NCBI GenBank assembly: GCA_025056455.1
Contig: JANWVY010000001.1
Location: forward strand, 1,001,757 to 1,065,756
Direction: 5' to 3'
DNA from: Bryobacteraceae bacterium
GTDB taxonomy: Bacteria > Acidobacteriota > Terriglobia > Bryobacterales > Bryobacteraceae
Length of the DNA: 64,000 nt
Below are positions 44,413 through 53,427 of this stretch, one piece after another (position 1 is the stretch's first letter; each line of letters begins with the position of its first letter). The translations under genes were made by a program, and so were the position numbers. The notes below the pieces were generated by a model. The model saw only the letters and a program-made list of their open reading frames with translations, was not told where the DNA came from and ran no database searches.

Positions 44413-45843
44413 ATGGCCCTCCTTTCCCGACGAGAGGCGCTGCGTGCAACAGCGCTTGTGCCAGCCTTCCAGATTCTTGGCCGTGCCGCCAAGACCACGG
44501 ACATCATGGTTGAGGATATTCACTTCAGCTACGAGGATTACTTATACCGCACACCGATTAAGTTCGGCGGGACAGTTGTTGACCGAGTGACGCTGCTCAA
44601 TGTGCACTGCGTCGTTAAAAACAAGGCTGGCAAAACAGCAAAAGGATTTGGATCCATGCCCATGGGAAACGTCTGGTCGTTCCCATCCCGGAGGATGAGC
44701 TACGACGAAACGTTAGCCGCCATGAAGGCGTTAGCAAGTCGCATCCTCGGCATCGTGCGCAGTTACAAAGAATATGGCCATCCCGTTGACATTGGACACC
44801 GCTTGGAACCAGAATTCGCCAAAGCAGCAGCTCAACTGACGCAGGAACTTCAGCTGAAGGACTCCATTCCGCATTTATGCACGCTCTGCACAGCCAGCCC
44901 GTTTGACGCCGCCATTCACGACGCTTTTGGCAAACTTTATGGGCTGAGTTGCTACCGGACCTACGGGCCGGAGTTCATGAGCCATGATCTCTCCCACTAT
45001 CTAGGCCCTCAGTTCAAGGGTGAATATCTCAGTCAGTATGTGCAGCAAACTCCGAAGCCCCGCATGCCCATGTATCACTTGGTAGGCGCGGTCGACCCGA
45101 TCACGGATAGCGACATTCAGAAGCGTATCCAGGATGGATTACCGGAAACGCTGCCCGAGTGGATCCTGTACAACGGCTTAACTCACATCAAGGTGAAGCT
45201 GAATGGAGATGATCTCGCGTGGGATGTCGAACGCGTGGTGCGCGTGGACCGGACAACGGCGGAAACCCAGTCCAAGCGCGGTGTGAGACGGTGGTTTTAC
45301 TCGCTTGACTTTAATGAACGGTGTCCCAACGTGGGCTACTTACTTGAGTTTCTCCGCAAGCTCAAACAGCAGGCGCCCGCTGGCTTTGAACGGATCCAGT
45401 ACATCGAGCAACCGACGGCGCGCGATCTGCGGGCGAACCGGCACAATGTCATGCACGAGGCTTCGAAGCTGCGACCGGTGGTCATTGATGAATCCCTCTC
45501 TGAAGTGGCGGCGCTTGATCTAGCGCAAGAGATGGGCTACACGGGAGCGGCGCTCAAAGCGTGCAAGGGGCAGACTCAGGCGCTGCTGATGGCCGCCGCC
45601 GCGCAAAAGAAAAAGATGTTTCTCTGTGTTCAAGATCTGACCTGTCCGGGCGCCTCGTTGATTCACTCCGCCGGGCTGGCGGCGCATGTGCCGGGTGTCG
45701 CTGCGATTGAAGCAAACTCCCGGCAGTATGTTCCCATCGCAAACAAAGAGTGGGTCAAAAAATTCCCCGAAATTTTTGTTGTGAAAGATGGCACCATGCG
45801 GACGGCGGTATTAAACCGGCCCGGGCTAGGCGCTGTTTCCTAA
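44413..45843 (+). CDS. Tat-exported enolase-superfamily (MLE-like) enzyme
   Basis: A 477-residue member of the mandelate racemase/muconate lactonizing enzyme branch. A KxK motif lies in HIKVKLNGDD (about 260-262), metal ligands in SLDFNE, YIEQPT and VIDESL, and a second base Lys in LKACKGQ (about 380). This set matches the MLE/dipeptide-epimerase type. The N-terminus (LSRREALRATALVPAF) is a twin-arginine signal. ATG at 44413 is preferred to the GTG one codon upstream. Single gene between potA and recA. Substrate unknown. Confidence 0.88.
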   Translation: MALLSRREALRATALVPAFQILGRAAKTTDIMVEDIHFSYEDYLYRTPIKFGGTVVDRVTLLNVHCVVKNKAGKTAKGFGSMPMGNVWSFPSRRMSYDETLAAMKALASRILGIVRSYKEYGHPVDIGHRLEPEFAKAAAQLTQELQLKDSIPHLCTLCTASPFDAAIHDAFGKLYGLSCYRTYGPEFMSHDLSHYLGPQFKGEYLSQYVQQTPKPRMPMYHLVGAVDPITDSDIQKRIQDGLPETLPEWILYNGLTHIKVKLNGDDLAWDVERVVRVDRTTAETQSKRGVRRWFYSLDFNERCPNVGYLLEFLRKLKQQAPAGFERIQYIEQPTARDLRANRHNVMHEASKLRPVVIDESLSEVAALDLAQEMGYTGAALKACKGQTQALLMAAAAQKKKMFLCVQDLTCPGASLIHSAGLAAHVPGVAAIEANSRQYVPIANKEWVKKFPEIFVVKDGTMRTAVLNRPGLGAVS

Positions 45844-45951
45844 CCGGGGGAGAGCAAAACCAACCTCGGCGTGGGCACCGGCTCATCCCTGTCTGGCCCC
45901 TCTCGGAACAACCCTGGCGAGACAGTGCTGTGCACCTTTTTCCGCCTCTGC

Positions 45952-45957
45952 TATACT
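45952..45957 (+). promoter_or_regulatory. candidate -10 element upstream of recA
   Basis: TATACT (5/6 match) ends 12 bases before the recA start. The -35 at 17 bases (TGTGCA) is poor. No CTGT-N8-ACAG LexA box is visible. The closeness to the start would imply a very short leader. Confidence 0.3.
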
Positions 45958-45969
45958 GAGCTTCCTATC

Positions 45970-47028
45970 ATGATCGACGACAAGGAGCGGGCACGGGCGC
46001 TCAACGCAACCTTAGGGCAGATCGAAAAGCAGTTTGGCAAGGGGTCTATCGTTCGGCTTGGCGCCCGTGAGGCGGTTGTCGCGGTATCGGCCATCTCGAC
46101 AGGATCCATCTCAGTGGACTGGGCTCTAGGTGTGGGAGGGTTCCCCCGCGGCCGGATTAGCGAAATCTTCGGTCCCGAATCCTCGGGAAAAACCACAGTG
46201 GCTTTGCAGGTCGTCGCGGAAGCACAGAGAAACGGCGGGATGGCGGCCTTCATCGATGTGGAGCATGCGCTGGACCCTAACTACGCGCGCAAGCTCGGCG
46301 TCGATGTCGACAATTTACTGGTTTCGCAACCCGATTACGCTGAACAGGCACTCGAAATCACCAATGCTTTGATCAACTCCGGATCAATCGATGTGCTGAT
46401 TGTGGACTCGGTGGCGGCCCTGGTTCCTAAAAGCGAACTGGATGGCGAAATGGGCGATAGCTTCGTAGGCGTGCAGGCGCGCTTGATGAGCCAGGCCATG
46501 CGAAAGCTGACTGGTGTCGTAGCGAAGTCTAATACGTGCCTCATCTTCATCAACCAGATTCGCGAAAAGATTGGCGTGATGTTTGGGAGTCCAGAAACGA
46601 CCACCGGCGGGCGCGCGCTCAAGTTTTACGCCTCAATTCGTGCAGACATCCGCCGCATCGCGGCCATTAAGGAAGGGGAGACGGTCACTGGCAACCGGAC
46701 CAAAATCAAGATTGTCAAGAATAAGCTGGCCCCGCCCTTCCGCGAAGCCGAGTTTGACATTCTCTACGGCGAGGGCATTTCGAAAGAAGGCGACTTGATC
46801 GATTTGGGCGTGACCCACAATGTCATCGAAAAGAGCGGCTCTTGGTACAGCTATAAGGGCGAGCGGATTGGTCAGGGACGGGAGAATGCGAGGCTGTTTC
46901 TCCGTGACCATGCCGACATCCGTCAGGCTGTTGACGCGGAGTTGCGAAAAATACTGGGGCTGAATCCGAAAGAATCCCTCGAACCTGTTTCACCCGGCGC
47001 GACCGTGGCAGCAGGAAAATCCAAATAA
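45970..47028 (+). CDS. recA: recombinase A
   Basis: Strand-exchange ATPase and LexA co-protease. The 352 residues have Walker [10 protein letters not shown], the family segment [19 protein letters not shown], loop L1 and L2 ([29 protein letters not shown]) and [13 protein letters not shown]. The start at 45970 gives the normal N-terminus; the frame is open back to 45871. No recX follows; the next gene is a permease one base away. Confidence 0.98.
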   Translation: MIDDKERARALNATLGQIEKQFGKGSIVRLGAREAVVAVSAISTGSISVDWALGVGGFPRGRISEIFGPESSGKTTVALQVVAEAQRNGGMAAFIDVEHALDPNYARKLGVDVDNLLVSQPDYAEQALEITNALINSGSIDVLIVDSVAALVPKSELDGEMGDSFVGVQARLMSQAMRKLTGVVAKSNTCLIFINQIREKIGVMFGSPETTTGGRALKFYASIRADIRRIAAIKEGETVTGNRTKIKIVKNKLAPPFREAEFDILYGEGISKEGDLIDLGVTHNVIEKSGSWYSYKGERIGQGRENARLFLRDHADIRQAVDAELRKILGLNPKESLEPVSPGATVAAGKSK

Positions 47029-47029
47029 C

Positions 47030-47941
47030 TTGCGTCAAGGGCGTAGGTGGTCCAAAGGACTGTTGCTGTCTTTGGTCACCGTTTTTCTCTGGGGTAGCTT
47101 GCCGCTGGCATTAAAGGCGGTGACCGGGAACATGGATCCGGTCACGCTGACCTGGTACCGCCACGCTGTTTCACTCACCATCTTAACGCCGGTCGTTTGG
47201 CGCCGTCGCCTGCTTCCTTCGCCAGCCACAATCTCCCGCCGGATGCTGCTCTGGGGCATCTGTGTCGCTGGCTTTCTCGGGAATAATCTGGCGTATTTGT
47301 GGGGCCTCGGCAGGATTTCGCCGGCAGCAGCAGGGGTGGTGATCCAGCTTGCTCCGCTGCTCACTCTACTCGGGGCCGTAGTGTTTTTTGGCGAGCGTTT
47401 TTCGAGGTTACAGTACTGGGGCATGGTGCTGCTGGTTGGGGGCATGCTGGCTTTCTTCCATCCCCGACTGGGCGCCTTACTTCGCGCTGAAGGAGTGCAA
47501 GCAGTTGGGGTCGGGTGGGTTGTACTAGCGGCTGCCTGTTGGGCGGCATATGCCCTCGCGCAAAAGGCTCTCACACGCGATTGTTCCTCGCTGGCAGTCC
47601 TGTGGATGAATTTCGCCGCTGGCTTGCTTTTCCTCGCGCCCGCGTCGAGGCCCACCGAAATCGAAGCCCTTAACCCCTCTCTTTTCCTCCTTCTGCTGTA
47701 TTGCTGTGTCAACGGGCTGATCGGATACAGCGCCTGGGCCGAAGCAATGTCCCAGTGGGAGGCCTCGCGTGTGAGCGCGGTCCTGGCCAATACGCCGCTG
47801 GTCACGATTTTATTGACGTGGGTTGGATCAAGGGTCTATCCGGAGCTGTTTGCGGTCGAGGCCATCTCCTGGATCAATTGGGCGGGCGCCCTAGCCGTTG
47901 TTGGAGGGTCCATGCTGGCGGCAGGCGTACGCCCCTTCTAG
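47030..47941 (+). CDS. EamA/DMT-family permease
   Basis: A 303-residue drug/metabolite-transporter with ten helices in two EamA repeats (VTVFLWGSLPLALKAV at the start of the first, WVVLAAACWAAYALAQK at the start of the second). The start is a TTG one base after the recA stop, and no ATG is usable, so translation may depend on recA readthrough coupling. Substrate unknown. Confidence 0.88.
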   Translation: MRQGRRWSKGLLLSLVTVFLWGSLPLALKAVTGNMDPVTLTWYRHAVSLTILTPVVWRRRLLPSPATISRRMLLWGICVAGFLGNNLAYLWGLGRISPAAAGVVIQLAPLLTLLGAVVFFGERFSRLQYWGMVLLVGGMLAFFHPRLGALLRAEGVQAVGVGWVVLAAACWAAYALAQKALTRDCSSLAVLWMNFAAGLLFLAPASRPTEIEALNPSLFLLLLYCCVNGLIGYSAWAEAMSQWEASRVSAVLANTPLVTILLTWVGSRVYPELFAVEAISWINWAGALAVVGGSMLAAGVRPF

Positions 47942-47999
47942 CACCCAGAGAACTGGTCTCGGAGGGGCGCCAAACCACGCGCCGATTGACTCCAAGCGA

Positions 48000-48024
48000 G
48001 GGAGAAAAAGCGGTTTGTTCTCCC
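48000..48024. terminator. hairpin between convergent genes
   Basis: GGGAGAA (48000-48006) pairs with TTCTCCC (48018-48024) around an 11-base loop that can add two A-T pairs. It lies between the DMT permease stop and the dehydratase stop. No clear T-run follows on either side, so it is a weak terminator candidate. Confidence 0.35.
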
Positions 48025-48054
48025 CTGCCCCCTCCTCGAGGGCGCCCGGCTTTG

Positions 48055-49851
48055 TTAATGGCTGTGCCGGGGGATTTCCTTCCCTACATCATGGTACTTG
48101 ACTGCGAATTCTAGCACCCCGCCTTCTCCCAGCTGTCCCGTGTGGGCCCGGAAAAGCTCTTGCCAGGGGGTTTGGCTTGGCGGAATCTCAATCTTCATCT
48201 CTGCGCGGCGCTGAGCAATCTCTTCCTCGCTAATCAGTACGTCGACGCGGCGACGGTTGAGATCGATACGGATCTGGTCTCCGGTCCGGAGGATGGCGAG
48301 ATTGCCTCCCACGGCGCTTTCTGGCGAAGCGTTCAGAATCGAGGGGCTAGCGGATGTTCCACTTTGGCGTCCGTCACCAAGGCACGGCAGCTGAGAGACC
48401 CCAGCCCGCACGAGGGCGTCCGGCGGCAGCATATTGACTACCTCGGCTGCGCCTGGAAAACCTACCGGTCCGACGTTGCGAATAATTAGAATCGAATGCT
48501 CGTCAATCCCTAGCGAAGGGTCATTGATCCGGTCGTGGTAATCCTCCGGCCCCTCGAAGACGATGGCGCGTCCCGTGAAAACGTTCTCTTCACCCGGCTT
48601 CATGAGGAAACGCTGGCGAAATTCTTCGCTGATGACCGACGTCTTCAGTAGGGCCGAATCGAACAGATTGCCGCTCATCACCAGAAAGCCTGCATTCTTT
48701 CGCAGCGGATTCGAACACGGCCGGATGACTTCTGGATTTAGGCTTTCATACCCCCGGTAGCATTCGCCCATGGTTTTGCCTGTGACGTTAATGGCATGTT
48801 CGCGGATCTCGCCAATTTTCATTAACTCGCCGATGACCGCGGGCACACCTCCCGCGAGGTGAAAAGCCTCGGCGAGATACTCACCCGCGGGCTGGCAGTT
48901 CACGATCAGGGGGATGTGATGGCCGATGGTCTCCCAGTCCTGAATGCGCAACTCAACCCCCATATGGCGAGCAATAGCAATTAAGTGAGGGGGTGCATTC
49001 GTCGATCCACCAATGGCGGAGGTCACTACAATGGCGTTTTCGAAGGCGGCACGGGTCAAGATTTTGCTCGGTATGAGATTCTCGTGCACCATCTCTACAA
49101 TGCGGCGACCGGTCTCATACGCCATTTGGAAACGTTCGCGGTAGGGGGCAGGAATCACCCCGCAACCAGGAAGCGACATTCCTAGAGCCTCGGCGACAGA
49201 ATTCATGGTGGTGGCAGTGCCCATGGTGTTACAGTGGCCCTGGCTGGGAACGGAAGAGGCTACCATTTCCATGAAGCCCTTGAGATCGATCTCGCCAGCG
49301 GCATACAGCCTTCGCGCCTCCCACACGGCCATCCCGGAGCCGGCAAGTTTCCCCTTGTAATAGCTGTTGAGCATGGGCCCGCCGGACAGGACAATGGCTG
49401 GGATGTTGACCGTTGCAGCTGCCATCAGGGCCGCTGGCGTCGTCTTGTCACAGCCGGTTGTGAGCACCACGCCATCGAACGGGTAGCCATGGAGCAGCTC
49501 CACGAGTGTCAGATACGACAAGTTGCGATCGATCCAGGTGGTTGGCCGCCGACAACTTTCCTGGATGGGGTGCGTGGGAAAGACAAAGGGCACTCCGCCG
49601 GCATCCCGGATCCCATCGCGAATTCGCCGCTCAAGATCAAGATGAATCCGGTTACACGGAGAAATGTCGCTGCCGCTCTGCGCAATGCCAATGATAGGTT
49701 TGCCAGATTGCATTTCTTCCCGCGTCACGCCGTAGTTAGGGAAGCGCTCGATGTAGATGGCCGTCATGCCTGGGTTGTGCGGGTTATCAAACCAGCAACG
49801 GCTCCGGAGCCGCCCCTGGCATTCTCTCTTCAAGTCGATCTTTTGAGACAT
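48055..49851 (-). CDS. IlvD/Edd-family sugar-acid dehydratase
   Basis: A 598-residue iron-sulfur dehydratase. Cluster-ligand cysteines are visible in DISPCNRIH, TTGCDKTTPAALMAA and SQGHCNTMGTA. The N-terminus (RSRCWFDNPHNPGMTAIYIE) and the total length resemble L-arabonate/D-xylonate dehydratases rather than IlvD, so it likely dehydrates an aldonic acid to a 2-keto-3-deoxy acid. No dedicated dehydrogenase or aldolase gene is adjacent. A xylose-isomerase homologue lies 11 kb away. Confidence 0.9.
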   Translation of the reverse strand: MSQKIDLKRECQGRLRSRCWFDNPHNPGMTAIYIERFPNYGVTREEMQSGKPIIGIAQSGSDISPCNRIHLDLERRIRDGIRDAGGVPFVFPTHPIQESCRRPTTWIDRNLSYLTLVELLHGYPFDGVVLTTGCDKTTPAALMAAATVNIPAIVLSGGPMLNSYYKGKLAGSGMAVWEARRLYAAGEIDLKGFMEMVASSVPSQGHCNTMGTATTMNSVAEALGMSLPGCGVIPAPYRERFQMAYETGRRIVEMVHENLIPSKILTRAAFENAIVVTSAIGGSTNAPPHLIAIARHMGVELRIQDWETIGHHIPLIVNCQPAGEYLAEAFHLAGGVPAVIGELMKIGEIREHAINVTGKTMGECYRGYESLNPEVIRPCSNPLRKNAGFLVMSGNLFDSALLKTSVISEEFRQRFLMKPGEENVFTGRAIVFEGPEDYHDRINDPSLGIDEHSILIIRNVGPVGFPGAAEVVNMLPPDALVRAGVSQLPCLGDGRQSGTSASPSILNASPESAVGGNLAILRTGDQIRIDLNRRRVDVLISEEEIAQRRAEMKIEIPPSQTPWQELFRAHTGQLGEGGVLEFAVKYHDVGKEIPRHSH

Positions 49852-49891
49852 GCGGAACCGACTATTCTATCGCCTGGATGTGAGCGAGCGC

Positions 49892-50887
49892 TCACCTTCC
49901 GGCGTTGGCGGGGGTCCCGCTCCAGGACGGTTCAAATAGGGAAAGCTGGGGGTCCGCAGCCTCGGGGGGAAGATAGTCTTCGGGACAGGGCGCGAGGCGG
50001 AATTCGCGCCGCACGGCCTCCACACGCTTGCGCACCTGGTGGGCGTAGTTTTCATCGAGGAAATCGGCCCGCCGGAAAAGGGTTTGATAACGGGCTAGGA
50101 GCTTCGGGAAACGCTGCTCGATCAGCGACAGCATCACCTGCTTTGAGCACGGCCGGAGAAACAAGGGATTCGCACCGAAATAACTAGCGCCAGCTTCGAA
50201 AATCGACTGCCCTAAGAAACGCAGGCTCGCCAGGCTGTCATTCAATCCCGGCAGCAAGGGGCTTGCGAAGACACCAGCTTGAATGCCGTGCTCGCGCAGT
50301 GTGCGGAGCGCGCGAAGCCGCAGATCCGGGCGCGGCGCATACGGTTCAAGCAGCCGCGCAAGCCGCCTATCCATGGTCGTCACCGTGAAGCTCACATGAA
50401 GACAATGGGATTTTGCCAGCTGGGCCAAAATCGGTGCGTCGCGGGCGACTAAGTCGCTCTTGGTGGTGATGCTTAGGCGCAGACCACGCATTTGGGCCAA
50501 AATTTCCAGAATCTGCTGGGTGATCCGGAAACGGCGCTCGGCGGGCTGATAGGGATCGGTCGCTGTGCCAATGGCAAGACGCGCACCAGCTTTAACGGCT
50601 GCCAGCTCTCGCCGGAAAACGGCCGCTTGGAAGCTTTTGACAAAAATCTTTCTCTCAAAAGCCGACGGCTCTCGTAATTCCATGAATTCGTGGGTGTAAC
50701 GGGCATAGCAGTACTTACAGCCATACTCACAGCCGCGGTATGGGTTAATCGTCCATTCGAAGGGGACACGTTGGCTTGAGCACGGATTCAGGATCGAACG
50801 AGTCGCTAGTTGGAGATAATCGACAGAACGCTTGTGTTGGAGGGGGGAGGCTTGTGCCGCCAGCTTCGCGATGCCAACTAACGCCAT
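49892..50887 (-). CDS. SPL-family radical SAM protein
   Basis: A 331-residue radical SAM protein of the spore-photoproduct-lyase-like/Rv2578c group. The cluster motif is Cx3Cx2C in RGCEYGCKYCYARYTHE, and IGTATDPYQPAERRF and LSITTKSDLVARD are typical of the group. These proteins are often annotated as DNA repair photolyases, but true SPL activity is not established for this branch. It is followed 40 bases upstream by the dehydratase start in the same direction. Confidence 0.88.
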   Translation of the reverse strand: MALVGIAKLAAQASPLQHKRSVDYLQLATRSILNPCSSQRVPFEWTINPYRGCEYGCKYCYARYTHEFMELREPSAFERKIFVKSFQAAVFRRELAAVKAGARLAIGTATDPYQPAERRFRITQQILEILAQMRGLRLSITTKSDLVARDAPILAQLAKSHCLHVSFTVTTMDRRLARLLEPYAPRPDLRLRALRTLREHGIQAGVFASPLLPGLNDSLASLRFLGQSIFEAGASYFGANPLFLRPCSKQVMLSLIEQRFPKLLARYQTLFRRADFLDENYAHQVRKRVEAVRREFRLAPCPEDYLPPEAADPQLSLFEPSWSGTPANAGR

Positions 50888-51019
50888 AGCCGCATTTTCG
50901 CCTTTTATTCCCTATCCGTCAAGGCCCCGAGTCTGCGCTGCCGCGACCTTGGAAAACGCAGGTCAACCGAGGCGACGAGGGCGGGCGGAGAGCTTCTGGC
51001 CAAAATAGACTCAAGAACT

Positions 51020-51064
51020 GGAGAAAACAAAATCGGGCTGGGGCTTTGAACCAGCCCCAGCCCG
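51020..51064 (-). terminator. rho-independent terminator of rpoD
   Basis: A perfect 12-bp stem (51034-51045 with 51053-51064, GC-rich) with a 7-base loop lies 46 bases past the rpoD stop. On the minus strand it is followed by ATTTTGTTTTC, a T-rich tract. This is the clearest intrinsic terminator in the window. Confidence 0.9.
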
Positions 51065-51109
51065 AATTCGTCGGAGGAGGGATGAAGCCAGCGGGCCGGC
51101 GGGCTCCGC

Positions 51110-52636
51110 TCAGCGTGCAGCTAGAAGCGCGCGGAGGTGCCGGGCGCGTTCCGGGGAACGAAGCTGGCGAAGCGCCTTGGCCTCAATTTGCCGGATACGC
51201 TCCCGGGTCACATCGAACTCTTGGCCAATCTCTTCAAGGGTATGCTCCCGCTCACAGCCGATGCCGAAGCGAAGCCGAATCACCTTCTCTTCCTTCGGCG
51301 AAAGGGTTTTGAGAATGTTCGCGGTTTCATCGCGGACGTTGGAGTCGATCACGGCGTCGACCGGGGAACCGACCCAGCGGTCTTCGATCAGGTCGCCCAG
51401 AGCAGATTCTCCATCCCGGCCAACGGGAGTCTCCAGCGATACCGGATCCCTGGAAATGGTCTTGAGCTTTTGAACCTTCTCCACCGGGATATCCATGCGG
51501 CGACTGATTTCTTCGTTGGTGGGAGCTCGACCTAGCTCCTTTTCGAGTTCGCGGGTGGCGCGCAGGAACTTGTTCATGCTTTCGTTCATGTGCACCGGGA
51601 TGCGGATGGTTCGCGACTGGTCCGCGATCGCCCGTGTGATCGCCTGCCGAATCCACCACGTAGCGTAAGTGGAGAATTTATAGCCCCGTCGGTATTCGAA
51701 CTTGTCAGCAGCCCGCATCAGGCCAATGTTCCCCTCTTGGATGAGGTCGAGCAGATGGAGGCCGCGATTGACGTACTTCTTGGCGACAGAGACAACTAGC
51801 CGGAGATTTGCCTCAACCAAATCCTTTTTGGCACGTTCGGCTTCAATTTCACCCATGCGGATGACTTGCAAGCTGTGCTTGAGTTCAGCCAGGCTGGCCC
51901 CAGCGAGTTGCTCGCGGCGCTTGATCTCCCGTTTGAGTTCACGAATTTTTGCTTGGTTCAGCGAGGGCTTTTCTTCGAGCCGGCGTAGCTCGGCATCGAG
52001 GTGAGACAATTCCTCGACGGCGCGCTCAATTTCCTTGCTGAATTCCTTCCAGCGCTGAAGCGTCCAAGGCATGGAGCGAATCAGACGCGAGGTTTCGATC
52101 AGGCAGCGGTAGTACCGCCAGGTCCATTTACGGCGCAGCTTCTTGTTGCTCGGGGCGATGGATTGGAGCTTTTCAGCAAATTGTTGCTGCTTTTTGTAGT
52201 TGAGAGCGATTTCGGCGAACTGGTTGCGAATTTCGGCTCGCCGCTTGGTGTCAGCGGTAGAACCCTCTTCCACATCGCCGAGATCGACGAAGTGATCCAG
52301 GGGTTCCCCTTTTTTCACCAATTCGGCCCATTCAAGGACCATTCCTTGAACTCGAGCTGAGCGGCTTAAAGCCTTTTGCATCTTTAGTTTGCCACGTTCC
52401 ATCCGGCGGGCGAGGTCCACCTCTCCCTCGCGGGTCAGAAGCGGCACAGCGCCCATTTCGCGAAGGTAGACGCGAACAGGGTCGTCCGTGTAGATGGACT
52501 CTTCCACCTGCTGAGAGCCGTGAAATTCATCTACATCCTGGACGTCTTCGGGATGGAAGAACGCAGTGTCGTCATCAAACGGCAACCCGAGTGGCTCTTG
52601 AACATCTGTTGTGAAATGGTCGTCGAAATGATCCAC
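51110..52636 (-). CDS. rpoD: primary RNA polymerase sigma factor
   Basis: The housekeeping sigma-70, 508 residues. Region 1.2 begins at about residue 50 ([12 protein letters not shown]). A charged non-conserved region lies between 1.2 and 2. Region 2 has [26 protein letters not shown] and the -10-reading [14 protein letters not shown]. Region 4 ends with [22 protein letters not shown]. The acidic N-terminal stub is much shorter than region 1.1 of E. coli. Start codon GTG follows a perfect GGAGGTGA. dnaG, the usual neighbour, is absent. Confidence 0.97.
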   Translation of the reverse strand: MDHFDDHFTTDVQEPLGLPFDDDTAFFHPEDVQDVDEFHGSQQVEESIYTDDPVRVYLREMGAVPLLTREGEVDLARRMERGKLKMQKALSRSARVQGMVLEWAELVKKGEPLDHFVDLGDVEEGSTADTKRRAEIRNQFAEIALNYKKQQQFAEKLQSIAPSNKKLRRKWTWRYYRCLIETSRLIRSMPWTLQRWKEFSKEIERAVEELSHLDAELRRLEEKPSLNQAKIRELKREIKRREQLAGASLAELKHSLQVIRMGEIEAERAKKDLVEANLRLVVSVAKKYVNRGLHLLDLIQEGNIGLMRAADKFEYRRGYKFSTYATWWIRQAITRAIADQSRTIRIPVHMNESMNKFLRATRELEKELGRAPTNEEISRRMDIPVEKVQKLKTISRDPVSLETPVGRDGESALGDLIEDRWVGSPVDAVIDSNVRDETANILKTLSPKEEKVIRLRFGIGCEREHTLEEIGQEFDVTRERIRQIEAKALRQLRSPERARHLRALLAAR

Positions 52637-52642
52637 TTAGAT

Positions 52643-52650
52643 TCACCTCC
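52643..52650 (-). promoter_or_regulatory. strong ribosome-binding site deciding the rpoD start
   Basis: GGAGGTGA, complementary to the 16S 3' end over eight bases, six bases before the GTG at 52636. It fixes a GTG start that would otherwise be doubtful, as no Met occurs before region 1.2. Confidence 0.8.
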
Positions 52651-52832
52651 CCCGCAGGAGCGTGCGGATAAACGGCCCGAGCTGCTTTCGCAGGATGTTA
52701 AGGCCAAGAATGCCCTGGGGATTGTGCCCGCGCCAACCGTCTCCCTGTCTCAAGGTTCGAATTTAACTCGTGATCGCTGTCTCTGCCGGGCACTGGGGAA
52801 GACACGCAGGAACGCCCCGCCGTGCCTCGACT

Positions 52833-52861
52833 ATCATAACACCAATCGAAGCAGAAGTTAA
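52833..52861 (-). promoter_or_regulatory. sigma-70 promoter of rpoD
   Basis: TTAACT (52861-52856, 4/6) and TATGAT (52838-52833, 5/6) are exactly 17 bases apart on the minus strand, predicting a leader of about 190 bases before rpoD. The rest of the 329-bp gap between rpoD and nrdR shows no gene. Confidence 0.55.
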
Positions 52862-52940
52862 CCCCCATCTAGTAAGATGTTTCAGTTCGGTTCTGGTTAC
52901 AGGATCCGCATACAACCGCTTCAAAGGCGGGCAGCAGCAT

Positions 52941-52971
52941 CCGTAACGAAAAGATGAATCTCACGTTACGG
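52941..52971 (-). terminator. 8-bp stem-loop overlapping the nrdR stop
   Basis: CCGTAACG pairs with CGTTACGG around a 15-base loop, and the stop codon lies in one arm. There is no T-run, so it is more likely an RNA-end or processing structure than a proven terminator. Confidence 0.3.
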
Positions 52972-53427
52972 CCTCTTCTTCTGAATCAAGTCCTTAAGCT
53001 CTTCCAGAAACGCTTCCACGTCCTGAAAGTCGCGGTAGACGGAGGCAAAACGGACGTAGGCAATCTTATCAATTTCTCGCAACCGGGAAATGAGGAATTC
53101 TCCGATCTCCGCCGTCGTGATCTCTCTTTCGCTGGCTTCCGTGATTTTCGCCTCCACCTGGTCGACTAACTCGGCCAGCTTCCCCATCCCGATTGGCCGC
53201 TTTTCGCATGCTTTGAGGAGTCCAGCCAGTACCTTCTGGCGATCGAATTTTTCCCTCCGCCCATCTTTTTTGATCACCATATAGGGGACTTCGTCAATTC
53301 GTTCGTAGGTAGTGAAGCGCTTTTCGCACTGTAAGCACTGGCGGCGACGGCGGATGGCGTCCCCCTCCCTGCTCTCCCGAGAATCGACCACCCGATCTTG
53401 TAGGAATCCGCAGAATGGACACTTCAT
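52966..53427 (-). CDS. nrdR: ribonucleotide reductase transcriptional repressor
   Basis: A 153-residue repressor of ribonucleotide reductase genes. The N-terminal zinc ribbon (CPFC...CLQCEKRF, with DSRESREGDAIRRRRQC) is followed by an ATP-cone (about 49-139). No nrd gene or NrdR box was seen in the window, so it acts elsewhere. It is the second gene after the YbhN-type membrane protein, overlapping it by four bases. Confidence 0.96.
   Translation of the reverse strand: MKCPFCGFLQDRVVDSRESREGDAIRRRRQCLQCEKRFTTYERIDEVPYMVIKKDGRREKFDRQKVLAGLLKACEKRPIGMGKLAELVDQVEAKITEASEREITTAEIGEFLISRLREIDKIAYVRFASVYRDFQDVEAFLEELKDLIQKKRP

Noticed and set aside
52754-52762. GGTTCGAAT, like a tRNA T-loop
   Set aside because: The flanking five bases do not pair and no acceptor or anticodon arm can be drawn.
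52520-52861. 113-codon plus-strand frame upstream of rpoD
   Set aside because: Half of it is antisense to the rpoD start and it runs through the rpoD promoter; no motif.
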